From Streptomyces venezuelae (GTDB taxonomy: Bacteria > Actinomycetota > Actinomycetes > Streptomycetales > Streptomycetaceae): 64,000 bases of DNA. Location: NCBI RefSeq assembly GCF_008642375.1, contig NZ_CP029194.1, forward strand, positions 2,294,001 to 2,358,000, given 5' to 3'. The translations under genes and the position numbers were made by a program. Positions 8,961 to 18,125 of this stretch are shown here, piece after piece (position 1 is the stretch's first letter; every line of letters begins with the position of its first letter). Below the pieces are notes generated by a model. It saw only the letters and a list, made by a program, of their open reading frames with translations. It ran no database searches and was not told where the DNA came from.

Positions 8961-9171
8961 TGGGGACGATTCCGACGCTTGCGCGTGTCGCGGATCCCAC
9001 GCTCCCACGGCCCACCCCTCCCGGGTGCGACACTGGGAGGGCACACCGGATGTCCGCGACCCAGCGGCGAAGGCTACCGTAATGACCGAATTGGGTTCGC
9101 GGGGTGCTGCGGAGTGACGGTACTCATACACCCCCACACATACACGCGTAAGGCAATCTGCGAATTTTCAC

Positions 9172-9187
9172 TCGAACGTGTGTTTGG
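9172..9187 (+). promoter_or_regulatory. SOS box (LexA operator) of lexA
   Basis: TCGAACGTGTGTTTGG, 67 bp before the lexA start. It matches the actinobacterial SOS box TCGAAC-N4-GTTCGA with a degenerate right half. It is located where autorepression of lexA is expected. The nrdR-lexA gap (8804-9253) otherwise holds only the two NrdR boxes. Confidence 0.8.
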
Positions 9188-9253
9188 CGCAACCTTTCGA
9201 AAGCCACTACCGTTGTGCCAGCCAGGGAGACAAATTCGAGAGGGGCCGACGAC

Positions 9254-10042
9254 GTGACCACCACCGCAGACAGTGCCACCATCACCGCCCAGGACCGCTC
9301 CCAGGGCCGACTCGAGCCGGTGCACGCCATGAATGACGCAGCCATGAACGGCGAGGAGCCCGGGCGACCCGCCCGCGCCCTCCCCGGGCGACCTCCAGGC
9401 ATCAGGGCCGACAGCTCCGGCCTCACCGACCGGCAGCGCCGGGTGATCGAGGTCATCCGCGACTCGGTCCAGCGGCGCGGCTACCCGCCGTCGATGCGCG
9501 AGATCGGCCAGGCCGTGGGACTGTCCAGCACGTCGTCGGTGGCTCACCAGCTCATGGCGCTGGAGCGCAAGGGCTTCCTCCGCCGTGACCCGCACCGCCC
9601 CCGGGCGTACGAGGTGCGCGGCTCGGACCAGCCGAGCACGCAGCCGACGGACACCACGGGCAAGCCCGCCGCGTCGTACGTCCCCCTGGTCGGCCGGATC
9701 GCGGCCGGCGGGCCGATCCTGGCCGAGGAGTCCGTCGAGGACGTCTTCCCGCTCCCCCGGCAGCTGGTCGGCGACGGCGAGCTGTTCGTCCTGAAGGTCG
9801 TCGGCGACTCGATGATCGAGGCCGCCATCTGTGACGGCGACTGGGTCACCGTCCGCCGCCAGCCCGTCGCGGAGAACGGCGACATCGTCGCCGCCATGCT
9901 CGACGGCGAGGCCACGGTCAAGCGCTTCAAGCGCGAGGACGGACACGTCTGGCTCCTCCCGCACAACGCGGCGTACCAGCCGATCCCTGGCGACGAGGCC
10001 ACCATCCTCGGCAAGGTCGTGGCGGTCCTCCGGCGGGTGTGA
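9254..10042 (+). CDS. lexA: SOS response repressor LexA
   Basis: A 262-residue LexA. The order is a poorly conserved N-terminal extension of about 55 residues (usual in Streptomyces), a winged helix-turn-helix ([15 protein letters not shown] ... [20 protein letters not shown]), the Ala-Gly self-cleavage site in GRIAAGGPI, and an S24 peptidase domain with catalytic Ser in VVGDSMIEA and Lys in EATVKRFK. RecA-ssDNA filaments trigger self-cleavage. The start is the GTG at 9254 behind GAGAGGGG. A SOS box lies 67 bp upstream and a perfect hairpin follows the stop. It pairs functionally with recA at the far end of the window, whose promoter carries a second SOS box. Confidence 0.97.
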   Translation: MTTTADSATITAQDRSQGRLEPVHAMNDAAMNGEEPGRPARALPGRPPGIRADSSGLTDRQRRVIEVIRDSVQRRGYPPSMREIGQAVGLSSTSSVAHQLMALERKGFLRRDPHRPRAYEVRGSDQPSTQPTDTTGKPAASYVPLVGRIAAGGPILAEESVEDVFPLPRQLVGDGELFVLKVVGDSMIEAAICDGDWVTVRRQPVAENGDIVAAMLDGEATVKRFKREDGHVWLLPHNAAYQPIPGDEATILGKVVAVLRRV

Positions 10043-10057
10043 CACCTCGCCGGCCCT

Positions 10058-10100
10058 GACAGGGCCCCGGGACCCACTGCGCCGGTCCCGGGGCCCTGTC
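10058..10100. terminator. Hairpin terminator between lexA and the helicase gene
   Basis: A perfect 17 bp stem (GACAGGGCCCCGGGACC and complement; arms 10058-10074 and 10084-10100) with a 9-nt loop, between two convergent genes. Confidence 0.85.
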
Positions 10101-10126
10101 GTGCGCGGTGACGCACGGCAGGGGGA

Positions 10127-12103
10127 TCAGTCGCTCGCCGCCGCCTTCGAGGCCGCGTCGATCGCCGCCAGCGACTTCCGCACCTGGTTGCGGTCCGTGG
10201 TGTACCAGAAGTCGGGCAGCGAGGACTTGAGATAGCTGCCGTACCGCGCCGTGGCCAGCCGGGGGTCGAGCACCGCGACGACACCCCGGTCGCCGGTCGC
10301 CCGCACGAGCCGACCGGCGCCCTGCGCCATCAGCAGAGCCGCGTGCGTGGCGGCGACCGCCATGAAGCCGTTGCCACCGGCCTCCTCGACCGCCTTCTGT
10401 CGCGCGCTCATCAGCGGGTCGTCCGGCCGCGGGAACGGGATCTTGTCCATGACGACCAGCTGACAGCTGGCGCCCGGGACGTCCACGCCCTGCCAGAGCG
10501 ACAGTGTGCCGAAGAGGCAGGTCTTCGGGTCCGCGGCGAAGTTCTTGATCAGCTCGCCGAGGGTGTCCTCGCCCTGCAGGAGGATGGGCAGCTCCGGAAT
10601 CCTGCTCCGCAGCTCCTCCGCAGCCTGCTGGGCCGCCCGCATCGAGGAGAAGAGGCCGAGCGTGCGGCCGCCGGCCGCCTCCATCAGCTCGGCGAGCTCG
10701 TCGAGCATGTCGCCCCGCTCACCGTCCCGCGCGGGCCGCGACAGGTGCTTGGCGACGTACAGGATGCCCTGCTTCGGGTAGTCGAACGGGGAGCCGACGT
10801 CGATGCCCTTCCAGACCGGGAGGTCGTCCCCCGTGATGCCCTCGGGCGCGAGGCCGAGCGACGCCCCGACCCCGTTGAAGTCGCCGCCGAGCTTGAGGGT
10901 GGCCGAGGCGAGGACCACGGAGCGCTCCGTGAAGAGCTTCTCCCGCAGCAGGCCCGAGACCGTCAGCGGAGCCACCCGCAGCGACGCTCCGAAGCGGTCG
11001 TGACGCTCGTACCAGACGACGTCGTACTCCGAGCCCTGGGTGATCCGCTCCGCGACACCATGCACGGTCTCCACGGAGGCCATGGCCTGCTTGCGGACGG
11101 CGTCCTCGTCCTGCACGGACCGGTCCCGGGTGGAGCCCAGTGCCGTGATCACGGCGCGGGCCGCGTCGCGCAGCGCCATCAGCGCGTAGGCGAGGTCCTC
11201 CGGGATCTTCTCCAGACGGCCCGGCAGGGCGAGCTCCATGACCCGCTCGAAGCCCTCGGCGGCGGTCTGCAGCTGGTCGGCGACCTTCTCGTCGACGAGC
11301 TTCGCGGACCGGCGCACGGCGCGGTTGACCTGGCCGGGCGTGAGCTCGCCGGTGGCGACGCCGGTGACCCGGGAGACCAGCTCATGGGCCTCGTCGACGA
11401 TCAGCACCTCGTGCTGCGGGAGCACCGGAGCGCCCTCGATGGCGTCGATGGCGAGCAGCGCGTGATTGGTCACGACGACGTCGGCGAGCTTCGCCCGCTC
11501 ACGGGCCGCCTCGGCGAAGCACTCCGCGCCGTACGCGCACTTGCTCGCGCCCAGGCACTCCCTGGAGGAGACCGAGACCTGGGACCAGGCCTTGTCGGAT
11601 ACGCCCGGGGTCAGGTCGTCCCGGTCGCCCGTCTCCGTCTCGTCGGACCAGTCACGCAGGCGCAGCAGGTCCTGGCCCAGCTTGCTGGAGGGGGCGGCCG
11701 CCTCGAAGGGGTCGAAGAGGCCGTCCTCCTCGTCCTGCGGGACGCCTTCGTGGAGCCGGTGCAGGCAGAGGTAGTTCGACCGGCCCTTGAGCATGGCGAA
11801 CTGCGGGCGGCGGCGCAGCTGCGGATGCAGCGCGTCGACCGTCCGGGGAAGGTCGCGCTCGACGAGCTGGCGCTGGAGCGCCAGTGTGGCGGTGGCGACC
11901 ACGACCCGCTCCCCCTGGGCCAGCGCCGGCACGAGATAGCCGAGCGACTTGCCCGTGCCCGTTCCGGCCTGGACGAGGAGGTGGGAATTGTCGTCGATGG
12001 CCTCGGCAACGGCCTCGGCCATGGTGACCTGGCCGGGGCGCTCCGTGCCGCCGACGGCGGAGACGGCGGCGTGGAGGAGGTCGGGGAGGGATGGCTTCGT
12101 CAT
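10127..12103 (-). CDS. ATP-dependent DNA helicase, DinG/XPD type
   Basis: A 658-residue superfamily 2 helicase of the DinG/XPD/Rad3 group, which unwinds forked or damaged DNA 5'-3'. Visible are Walker A QAGTGTGKSLGYLVPAL (about residue 40), Walker B with DEAH in LIVDEAHELV, and between them four cysteines (within LHR..., SSRECLGASKCAYGAECF) consistent with the 4Fe-4S cluster of this group. Helicase motif VI-like QGAGRLVRATGDRG is near the end. It starts at an ATG behind GGAAG. It lies downstream of the siderophore genes on the same strand with a 50 bp gap, and is convergent with lexA. No SOS box was seen in front of it. Confidence 0.9.
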   Translation of the reverse strand: MTKPSLPDLLHAAVSAVGGTERPGQVTMAEAVAEAIDDNSHLLVQAGTGTGKSLGYLVPALAQGERVVVATATLALQRQLVERDLPRTVDALHPQLRRRPQFAMLKGRSNYLCLHRLHEGVPQDEEDGLFDPFEAAAPSSKLGQDLLRLRDWSDETETGDRDDLTPGVSDKAWSQVSVSSRECLGASKCAYGAECFAEAARERAKLADVVVTNHALLAIDAIEGAPVLPQHEVLIVDEAHELVSRVTGVATGELTPGQVNRAVRRSAKLVDEKVADQLQTAAEGFERVMELALPGRLEKIPEDLAYALMALRDAARAVITALGSTRDRSVQDEDAVRKQAMASVETVHGVAERITQGSEYDVVWYERHDRFGASLRVAPLTVSGLLREKLFTERSVVLASATLKLGGDFNGVGASLGLAPEGITGDDLPVWKGIDVGSPFDYPKQGILYVAKHLSRPARDGERGDMLDELAELMEAAGGRTLGLFSSMRAAQQAAEELRSRIPELPILLQGEDTLGELIKNFAADPKTCLFGTLSLWQGVDVPGASCQLVVMDKIPFPRPDDPLMSARQKAVEEAGGNGFMAVAATHAALLMAQGAGRLVRATGDRGVVAVLDPRLATARYGSYLKSSLPDFWYTTDRNQVRKSLAAIDAASKAAASD

Positions 12104-12153
12104 AGCGCTTCCAGCCTACGGGGCGGCACTGACAGCCCGGTCACACGCACGCT

Positions 12154-13983
12154 TCACGCGAGTGGGTTGGGGACGGTCCCGTGGACGGCCGCGTGCGGGC
12201 GCTCGGGCCGGTCGCGGTAGCCGTCCAGGTGCAGACGGTTGCGGTTGAGGCAGAGCCGCTCGATCCGGGGCGTGAGGAGGTCGAAGAGCTCGAACCGTTC
12301 CTTCAGCTCGGGGAAGCGTGCCTGGTGGCGCAGGATCTCCGCGCGGACGAGGGCCCAGAATTCCGTCTCGGGGACCGCGAGTTGTTCCTCGCAGAGCGGC
12401 GCCAGGTAGCGGAAGACGCCGACGAAGAGCCCCGATTGGATGAACTGGGTGAGGAAGTCGGGTTCCTCGGTGAGCAGCACCGCGCGGACGTCGTCCGGCA
12501 TGGCGTCGTGCTCGGGGAGCGGCTGGGCGCTGATGTTCACGTCGTCGACGAAGTCCTTGATCGCCAGGCGTACGGGGACGTCCTGTCCGTCGCAGACGAC
12601 GATCGCGTTCTCGCCGTGCGGCGAGAAGACCGTGCCGTACCGGTAGAGGAAGTGCAGCAGCGGGGGCAGCAGGGCGCCGAAGAGGTGCTGGAGCCAGACG
12701 GCGGGAGCGAGTCCCGACCGCTCGACGAGTTCCGCGACGAAGGCGCGGCCGTTCGGATCGGTGTGGAGGAGCGAGGCGAGGGTCCGGGCGCGCTCGTCGG
12801 GGGGCAGCCGGAGCGGCTCGCGCCAGATCGCACCGAGGAGTTCCTTGTACTGGTACGGGACTTCGGGGAGCCGGTCGTAGAGGGGGTGCTCCACGGTGAC
12901 GGACGCGACCTCGCCGAGGAGGATCACTCCGCACTCGTCCCGCAGGAACGCGTCGCCGTCGCGCAGTCCGTGGACCCAGGCGGTCACGGCGGGGGCGGCG
13001 ACGGTCCGGTCGGTGGGCAGTCCGCGCCAGACCAGCGTGTTGAGCACCGACAGCGGGAGTTTGACGGTGTGGCGGTCGGGTCGGCTGGTGTTGAGGAAGG
13101 TGCGGACGGACTGCTGGGGCAGACGGAGGTCGCCGTCGGCGAAGAGCGGGACGACGGTGCCGGCGGCCACGGCCGGGGCGTAGAGCGGGAGCAGGACCTC
13201 GTCCCACTGCCAGGGGTGGACGGGCAGCAGAAGGTAGCCGTCGGGTTCGTGGCCGCGGGCGGCGAGCTCGGCGCGGAAGGCGGCGTGGATCTCCGGGTCC
13301 AGTTCCTGGGTGTAGAGGCGGTCGGGGGTTTCGAGGCCTGCGACGCCCCGGTAGGCGGCGATGCGGTTGCTGACGGCGATCCACGGCAGTCGGGTGGCGC
13401 GGCGGGCCTCGGGGGCCCAGCGGGCGGCGTCGGTGGCGGAGAAGCCGATGCGGCCCTTGTTGAGGACGAGCCAGGGGTGGCCGGTCTGGTGGCCTTCGAG
13501 CTCGGCGTAGGACAGGTCGGCGAGCCGGTCGGCGGTGAGTGCCGTGCGGTCGAGATGGGCGTCGGCGGCGAGGGTGGCGGAGAGTTCACGGATGAGGTGA
13601 CCGAGGGTGGCGCCGTCGAGCCGGAGGAGGTTGCGGGCGCGGACGAGGAAGTCGAGGGGGTCGGTCATGGGCCGGCCCTCGTGGCTGATCGAGTCGGCGT
13701 CGACCCGCCAGCTTCCGTAGGCGCCGCGGCGGGCTCGGAAGGTGAGCGTGGTGCCGTCGTCGAGCGTGAGGGCGTGATGGTCGGGCTCGCCGTCTTCGGC
13801 CGGGACGGGTTCGACGATCTCCTCGTAGGCGAACTCGCCGAGGGCCTTGGCGAGGAGACGCGCGGAGACCCTGGTCCAGGTGGCGGAGGTCAGCTCGGGG
13901 GGCGCGAGCAGCTCGGGTGCCGGCGTGGTGGCGAGGGGCGTGCCGGGCTGTGCGGAGTCGTGGGGTGCAGGGGACGTCGACAC
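12154..13983 (-). CDS. IucA/IucC-family siderophore synthetase (distal copy)
   Basis: A 609-residue NRPS-independent siderophore (NIS) synthetase. It adenylates a carboxylate, such as citrate or a citryl intermediate, and condenses it with an amine or hydroxylamine. Family signatures: LLPVHPWQWDEVLLP (about residue 255), QQSVRTFLNTS, KLPLSVLNTLVWRGLP, FSPHGENAIVVCDGQ (about residue 440) and AIKDFVDDVNIS. An FhuF-like C-terminal helical part follows (LCLNRNRL). The start is GTG behind GAGGAG. It is the last gene of the operon, 61 bp after the GNAT gene. By analogy with RhbC/RhbF of rhizobactin, the two synthetases would act in sequence; which acts first cannot be told here. Confidence 0.93.
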   Translation of the reverse strand: MSTSPAPHDSAQPGTPLATTPAPELLAPPELTSATWTRVSARLLAKALGEFAYEEIVEPVPAEDGEPDHHALTLDDGTTLTFRARRGAYGSWRVDADSISHEGRPMTDPLDFLVRARNLLRLDGATLGHLIRELSATLAADAHLDRTALTADRLADLSYAELEGHQTGHPWLVLNKGRIGFSATDAARWAPEARRATRLPWIAVSNRIAAYRGVAGLETPDRLYTQELDPEIHAAFRAELAARGHEPDGYLLLPVHPWQWDEVLLPLYAPAVAAGTVVPLFADGDLRLPQQSVRTFLNTSRPDRHTVKLPLSVLNTLVWRGLPTDRTVAAPAVTAWVHGLRDGDAFLRDECGVILLGEVASVTVEHPLYDRLPEVPYQYKELLGAIWREPLRLPPDERARTLASLLHTDPNGRAFVAELVERSGLAPAVWLQHLFGALLPPLLHFLYRYGTVFSPHGENAIVVCDGQDVPVRLAIKDFVDDVNISAQPLPEHDAMPDDVRAVLLTEEPDFLTQFIQSGLFVGVFRYLAPLCEEQLAVPETEFWALVRAEILRHQARFPELKERFELFDLLTPRIERLCLNRNRLHLDGYRDRPERPHAAVHGTVPNPLA

Positions 13984-14044
13984 GAGGACTCCTCGGAGTG
14001 GGAACCGCTGTGGGTCGAGCGGTGTATGTAAGGCAGAGGGGTTT

Positions 14045-14800
14045 TCACAGAGAGTGACGAAGGGTGCGGTCGCGGATCATGAGCGCGGCTCGTTTGTCGG
14101 GGAGGTCGACTTCCGCCGCGTTGCGGAAGCCGGCGCGGAGGAAGGCCGAGACGGAGGGGGTGTTGCGGATGTCGGGTTCGGCGACGACCCGGGTGCATCG
14201 GGGGCGGTGGTCGAGGACGAGTTCGGCGACGGCGCGCAGGAGGGCAGTGCCGACGCCCCGTCCGCGGTCGGTGGCGTCTCCGACGAGGAGATGGATACCG
14301 GTGTCGTGGGGGCGGGCCGGGTAGTGCCGGGCCAGCGGGTCGAGGTCGGCGCGGTAGAGCTCGAAGTAGCTCATGGGCACGTCGTCGAGGACGCCGAGGC
14401 AGGGGACGCTGCGCCCGTCGCCCTGGAGCTGGGCGCGGAGGTGCTCGGCGGTCACGGTCTCGGGGCCCGCGAGCTCCCAGAAGGCGGCGACCGCGGGGTC
14501 GTTCATCCACCGGGTGAGGAGCGGCAGGTCACGGTCGAGGCGTACGGGTACGAGCTGGAAGGTGCCGAATCGGGTGGTGGTCGGGGTCCAGTCGGCGACG
14601 GAGTCGAGGAGGTCTCCGCCGGAGGCGTCGCCGTTCGGGGTCGGTGGCGGGGCTCCGGTGGTGAGGAGGGCGACGAGGTCGTCGACCCTGAGGTCGAGGG
14701 TGTCGTCCCCCAGGGGTTCTCCCGGGGGTCTTGTGGGCGGCACGGTGTCGCTCTCCTCTCGGCGGTGTGCTCGGGGGGGGTGCTCCGGCGATGGGTTCAC
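14045..14800 (-). CDS. GNAT acyltransferase of the siderophore operon (IucB/RhbD-like)
   Basis: A 251-residue protein with a non-conserved N-terminal 60 residues and a C-terminal GNAT domain of the siderophore acyltransferase type: RLDRDLPLLTRWMNDPAVAAFW, the acetyl-CoA loop GRGVGTALLRAV, and EPDIRNTPSVSAFLRAGF. In rhizobactin and aerobactin assembly such enzymes acylate an N-hydroxylated amine. The GTG start overlaps the stop of the upstream synthetase in GTGA (14797-14800), so the two are translationally coupled. No N-hydroxylase gene is present in the cluster, so acylation of a plain amine, or use of a hydroxylase encoded elsewhere, must be considered. Confidence 0.88.
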   Translation of the reverse strand: MNPSPEHPPRAHRREESDTVPPTRPPGEPLGDDTLDLRVDDLVALLTTGAPPPTPNGDASGGDLLDSVADWTPTTTRFGTFQLVPVRLDRDLPLLTRWMNDPAVAAFWELAGPETVTAEHLRAQLQGDGRSVPCLGVLDDVPMSYFELYRADLDPLARHYPARPHDTGIHLLVGDATDRGRGVGTALLRAVAELVLDHRPRCTRVVAEPDIRNTPSVSAFLRAGFRNAAEVDLPDKRAALMIRDRTLRHSL

Positions 14801-16650
14801 GTGCGGAGGGGGTTGGTGACGGTGACGTAGACGGACTGGGTGTCGACCGGCCCGACGAGCTCGTCGAGGCCGTGCAGGCGGGTGAGGAGGTTGGCCTTGC
14901 TGCGCAGGGTCGCGGCCTCCAGGAGTCGGTGCGGCAGGGGCGAGCCCAGGCTCGTGGCGGAGGTGAGGAAGCTGCGGAGGGCGGCGAGCAGGACGCGCTC
15001 GTCGGCGAGGTGCTGGGCACCGAAGGCGCCGATCAGGCCGAGGATGTTGTTGATGCCGAGGTAGTAGGCGAAGCGCTCGTCGGTGACCTGGTCGGAGACG
15101 AAGGTGTCACTGTGGGCGCCGATGCCGGGAAGTCGGCTCTCCAGCTCGGCGCGGTGGGACTCACGGAAGTAGTAGCCCTGGTTGTCGCGGTAGCGGCCGC
15201 CGATGGGCCAACCGTCCGGGTCCAGGAGCACCAGGGTGTTCTGCTGGTGGGCCTCCAGGGCGATGCCGGCGTGTCCGTCGAGCCAGAGGACGGGGCGGAC
15301 GACCTGGTCGAGGTAGCGGAGGAACCACTCGGCGGCGACGGCCGTGGTGGGGCGGCCGGTGCGGGTGGAGAGCTTGCCGATGATGTCGGCGAGCCGGGAG
15401 CGCATGGTGGTGGCTCCGGGCCAGGGGCGGGGGGTGGTGAGGGAGGCGATGCAGACGGCGTCGTCGCCGGGCCCGAAGGGGTTGTGGCGGATCATGACGT
15501 CGAGTCCGGGGACGGGGGTGCCGTCCGGGGTGTTCACGGCGAGCCAGGCGGGGTCGCGGACGATGTCGAAGCCGGGGTGGGCCGCCTGCCACTCGTCGAC
15601 GAGGCCGGTGCGCAGGAGCCGGTGGACCTCGACGCCGCGGTGGAGTTCCTTGCGGAGGTTCTCGCGCCGGGAGTTGGTGATGCGCAGGCCGAGGGAGAGC
15701 TTGAGCATCGCCCGGGCGCCGGGGCGGTGCACGGTGCGGACCGAGGAGGTGGGGTGCCAGGGGCTGCCGTGGAGGCCGAGGTCGTGGAGGAGGCCGGCGT
15801 CGAGGAGTTCGCGGACGTCGGGGCGGTGCAGGAGCTCGCGGGCCTGCCAGGGGTGCAGGGGCAGGGGTGCGGTGCCGGCGGGGAGGGTGAGTCCCTCGGC
15901 GAGGCCGGCGGTGAGCTGTTCCGCGGTGACGTGGCGGCCCTGCTCGGTCCAGGCGGAGTCGGAGCCGAGGACGGTGGGGTCGACGGCGACCCAGTGGAGC
16001 GGGAAGGAGCCGTGGAGTTCGGGTGAGTAGAGCCGCGCCTCGGCCTCGGAGAGTCCTTCGCGGCTCTTGGGGGTGGGGTGCAGGGGGTGACCGAGCAGCA
16101 GGGACTGTTCGGCGGCGAGGAAGAGGTCGGCGTCCGGGTGGGGGTGGGGATCGCGGCGGCTCTCGGTGAGGAAGTCGGCGGTGCGCCGGGCCGAGTCGGC
16201 GACCCGGCCGACGAGTTCGGTGCCTTCGGGGCGGCCGGTCTCGCGGCTGAGCAGCGCGGCGACGGTGACGGCGTCGGCGGTGGGCGCGGAGGCCGGGAGG
16301 CCTTCGAGGGAGGGGGCGCCGAAGCGGTGCCAACCAGTGGCCGACCAGTAGCGGACGGGGACGAGGAGGGCGGTGCCGCTGGCGTCGAGGGGTACGCGCA
16401 GGGTGGTGGAGTCGGGGGCGGGCAGGTTCTTCTCCCGGATCCAGCAGCGGAGCAGGTTCTCGACGGTCGCCACGTCGGCGGCGCGCTGCGGGTCGGGGTC
16501 GTCCAGCGGGTCCGGCACGGTGGCGTCGGCGGCGGCCGGGCGGGGCGGCCGCGGGTCGTACGGTCCGATGTGCTGGCGCGGGACGGTGGGTTCCTCGACG
16601 GCGAGGGGTGCGGTCGTCTCGGTCGCCGGGGAGATGGGGGTGGCGTTCAC
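14797..16650 (-). CDS. IucA/IucC-family siderophore synthetase (proximal copy)
   Basis: A 617-residue NIS synthetase. Visible: LPLHPWQARELLHRPDVREL (about residue 260), SSVRTVHRPGARAMLKLSL, ITNSRRENLRKELHRG, GIALEAHQQNTLVLLD (about residue 470) and the helical C-terminal part ending in TLRSKANLLTRLHG. An N-terminal arm of about 60 residues is proline-rich and variable. I chose the GTG at 16650 (NATPISP) because AAGGAAG precedes it by the right distance; the reading frame stays open far upstream but without coding character. It is 38 bp after the aminotransferase stop. It is clearly distinct from the other synthetase in the operon, not a recent duplicate. Confidence 0.93.
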   Translation of the reverse strand: MNATPISPATETTAPLAVEEPTVPRQHIGPYDPRPPRPAAADATVPDPLDDPDPQRAADVATVENLLRCWIREKNLPAPDSTTLRVPLDASGTALLVPVRYWSATGWHRFGAPSLEGLPASAPTADAVTVAALLSRETGRPEGTELVGRVADSARRTADFLTESRRDPHPHPDADLFLAAEQSLLLGHPLHPTPKSREGLSEAEARLYSPELHGSFPLHWVAVDPTVLGSDSAWTEQGRHVTAEQLTAGLAEGLTLPAGTAPLPLHPWQARELLHRPDVRELLDAGLLHDLGLHGSPWHPTSSVRTVHRPGARAMLKLSLGLRITNSRRENLRKELHRGVEVHRLLRTGLVDEWQAAHPGFDIVRDPAWLAVNTPDGTPVPGLDVMIRHNPFGPGDDAVCIASLTTPRPWPGATTMRSRLADIIGKLSTRTGRPTTAVAAEWFLRYLDQVVRPVLWLDGHAGIALEAHQQNTLVLLDPDGWPIGGRYRDNQGYYFRESHRAELESRLPGIGAHSDTFVSDQVTDERFAYYLGINNILGLIGAFGAQHLADERVLLAALRSFLTSATSLGSPLPHRLLEAATLRSKANLLTRLHGLDELVGPVDTQSVYVTVTNPLRT

Positions 16651-16688
16651 GGGGGCTTCCTTGGGGTGGGGCCGGGGGCGGTCCGGGG

Positions 16689-18125
16689 TCAGTGGGACGG
16701 TCCGGGGGTGTTCCGGAGGGCGCCCGTCGCGGGGATGTGGGCCCGTTCGGCCGCGGCCAGGGCGTCGGCGAAGCGGTCGAGGACCGCGGTGGCCTGCTCG
16801 TCGGTGAGGGTGAGCGGGGGCAGGAGCCGGACCACCGCGGAGTGGCGGCCGCCGAGTTCGACGATGAGTCCGCGGGCGAGGCACTCCTGCTGGACGGCGA
16901 GGGCCAGGGCCGGGGCGGCGGGCGGGACCGGGTCGTCCGGGCCGGCCGCTTCGGGGTCGACGAGTTCGACGCCGATCATCAGTCCCCGGCCGCGGACGTC
17001 GCCGACGCAGGGGTGGGCGGCGGCGAGGCCCTGGAGTTGGCCGAGGATACGGGCGCCGAGGATGCCGGCCCGTTCGGCGAGCTTGTTCTCGCGGACGTAC
17101 GCGAGAGTGGCCGTCCCGGCGGCCATGGCGAGCTGGTTGCCGCGGAACGTGCCGGCGTGTGCGCCGGGTTCCCAGGCGTCGAGCTCGGACCTGTAGACGA
17201 TGACGGCGAGCGGGAGGGAGCCGCCGATGGCCTTGGAGAGGACCATCACGTCGGGCACGACGCCGCTGTGCTCGACGGCCCAGAAGGCGCCGGTGCGGCC
17301 GACGCCGGTCTGGACCTCGTCGACGACGAGCGGGACGGAGCGGTCGGCGGTGATCCTGCGCATCCGACGCATCCAGTCGTCGGGGGCGGGGATGACCCCG
17401 CCTTCGCCCTGGACGGCTTCGACGATCATTCCGGCGGGGGTGGTGACACCGCTCTTGGGGTCGTCGAGGACGTTCTCGGTCCAGCGGGCGGCGAGTTCGG
17501 CGCCTCGGTCGCCGCCGACGCCGAAGGGGCAGCGGTACTGCTGCGGGTACGGCAGCCGGGTCACGCGGACGTCGGTGGCTCCGCCGGAGGCGGAGAGGGC
17601 TCCGGCCGTCATGCCGTGGTAGGCCCCGGTGAAGGCGAGGAGTCCGTCGCGGCCGGTGGCGGTGCGGACGAGTTTGAGGGCCGCTTCGACGGCGTCCGTG
17701 CCGGCCGGCCCGCAGAACTGGATGCGGGCGTCGTCGGCGAGTCGGGCCGGCAGGGTGGCGAACAGCTCCGAGGTGAAGGCGTCCTTGAGAGGGGTGGCGA
17801 GGTCGAGGACGTGGAGCGGGGCACCCGAGTCGAGGACCTTCCTGATCGCTTCCAGGACGACGGGGTGGTTGTGGCCGAGGGCGAGGGTCCCGGCGCCGGA
17901 GAGGCAGTCCAGGTAACGGCGGCCGTCGGCGCCCTCGATGGTCAGGCCGCGAGCCCGCACGGGGACGATCGGCAGCGAGCGGGCGTAGGTGCGGGCGGCG
18001 GACTCTCGCTGCGACTGGCGGCGCAGGATCGCCTCGTACCCACCGCCTTGGTCCGTCGCGTCGCCCGTCGTGCTCCGCACCTGCGCGGCCGGTGCGACGG
18101 CAGGAGCTGATTCGGTCACGGCCAC
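16689..18125 (-). CDS. Class III PLP aminotransferase, diaminobutyrate--2-oxoglutarate type
   Basis: A 478-residue fold-type I class III aminotransferase, closest in style to diaminobutyrate--2-oxoglutarate aminotransferases (RhbA, DAT, EctB), which make L-2,4-diaminobutyrate from aspartate semialdehyde. Visible are DCLSGAGTLALGHNHP, the GPAGTDAVEAALKL phosphate loop, YHGMTAGALS, VVDEVQTGVGRTG, the PLP lysine in VLSKAIGGSLPL, and HAGTFRGNQLAMAAG. Start GTG 18125 follows GGGAGGA by 9 bases; an ATG at 18164 lacks a ribosome-binding site. It is the first gene of the siderophore operon. In rhizobactin-type pathways a decarboxylase then makes 1,3-diaminopropane, but no decarboxylase is present here. 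Confidence 0.88.
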   Translation of the reverse strand: MAVTESAPAVAPAAQVRSTTGDATDQGGGYEAILRRQSQRESAARTYARSLPIVPVRARGLTIEGADGRRYLDCLSGAGTLALGHNHPVVLEAIRKVLDSGAPLHVLDLATPLKDAFTSELFATLPARLADDARIQFCGPAGTDAVEAALKLVRTATGRDGLLAFTGAYHGMTAGALSASGGATDVRVTRLPYPQQYRCPFGVGGDRGAELAARWTENVLDDPKSGVTTPAGMIVEAVQGEGGVIPAPDDWMRRMRRITADRSVPLVVDEVQTGVGRTGAFWAVEHSGVVPDVMVLSKAIGGSLPLAVIVYRSELDAWEPGAHAGTFRGNQLAMAAGTATLAYVRENKLAERAGILGARILGQLQGLAAAHPCVGDVRGRGLMIGVELVDPEAAGPDDPVPPAAPALALAVQQECLARGLIVELGGRHSAVVRLLPPLTLTDEQATAVLDRFADALAAAERAHIPATGALRNTPGPSH

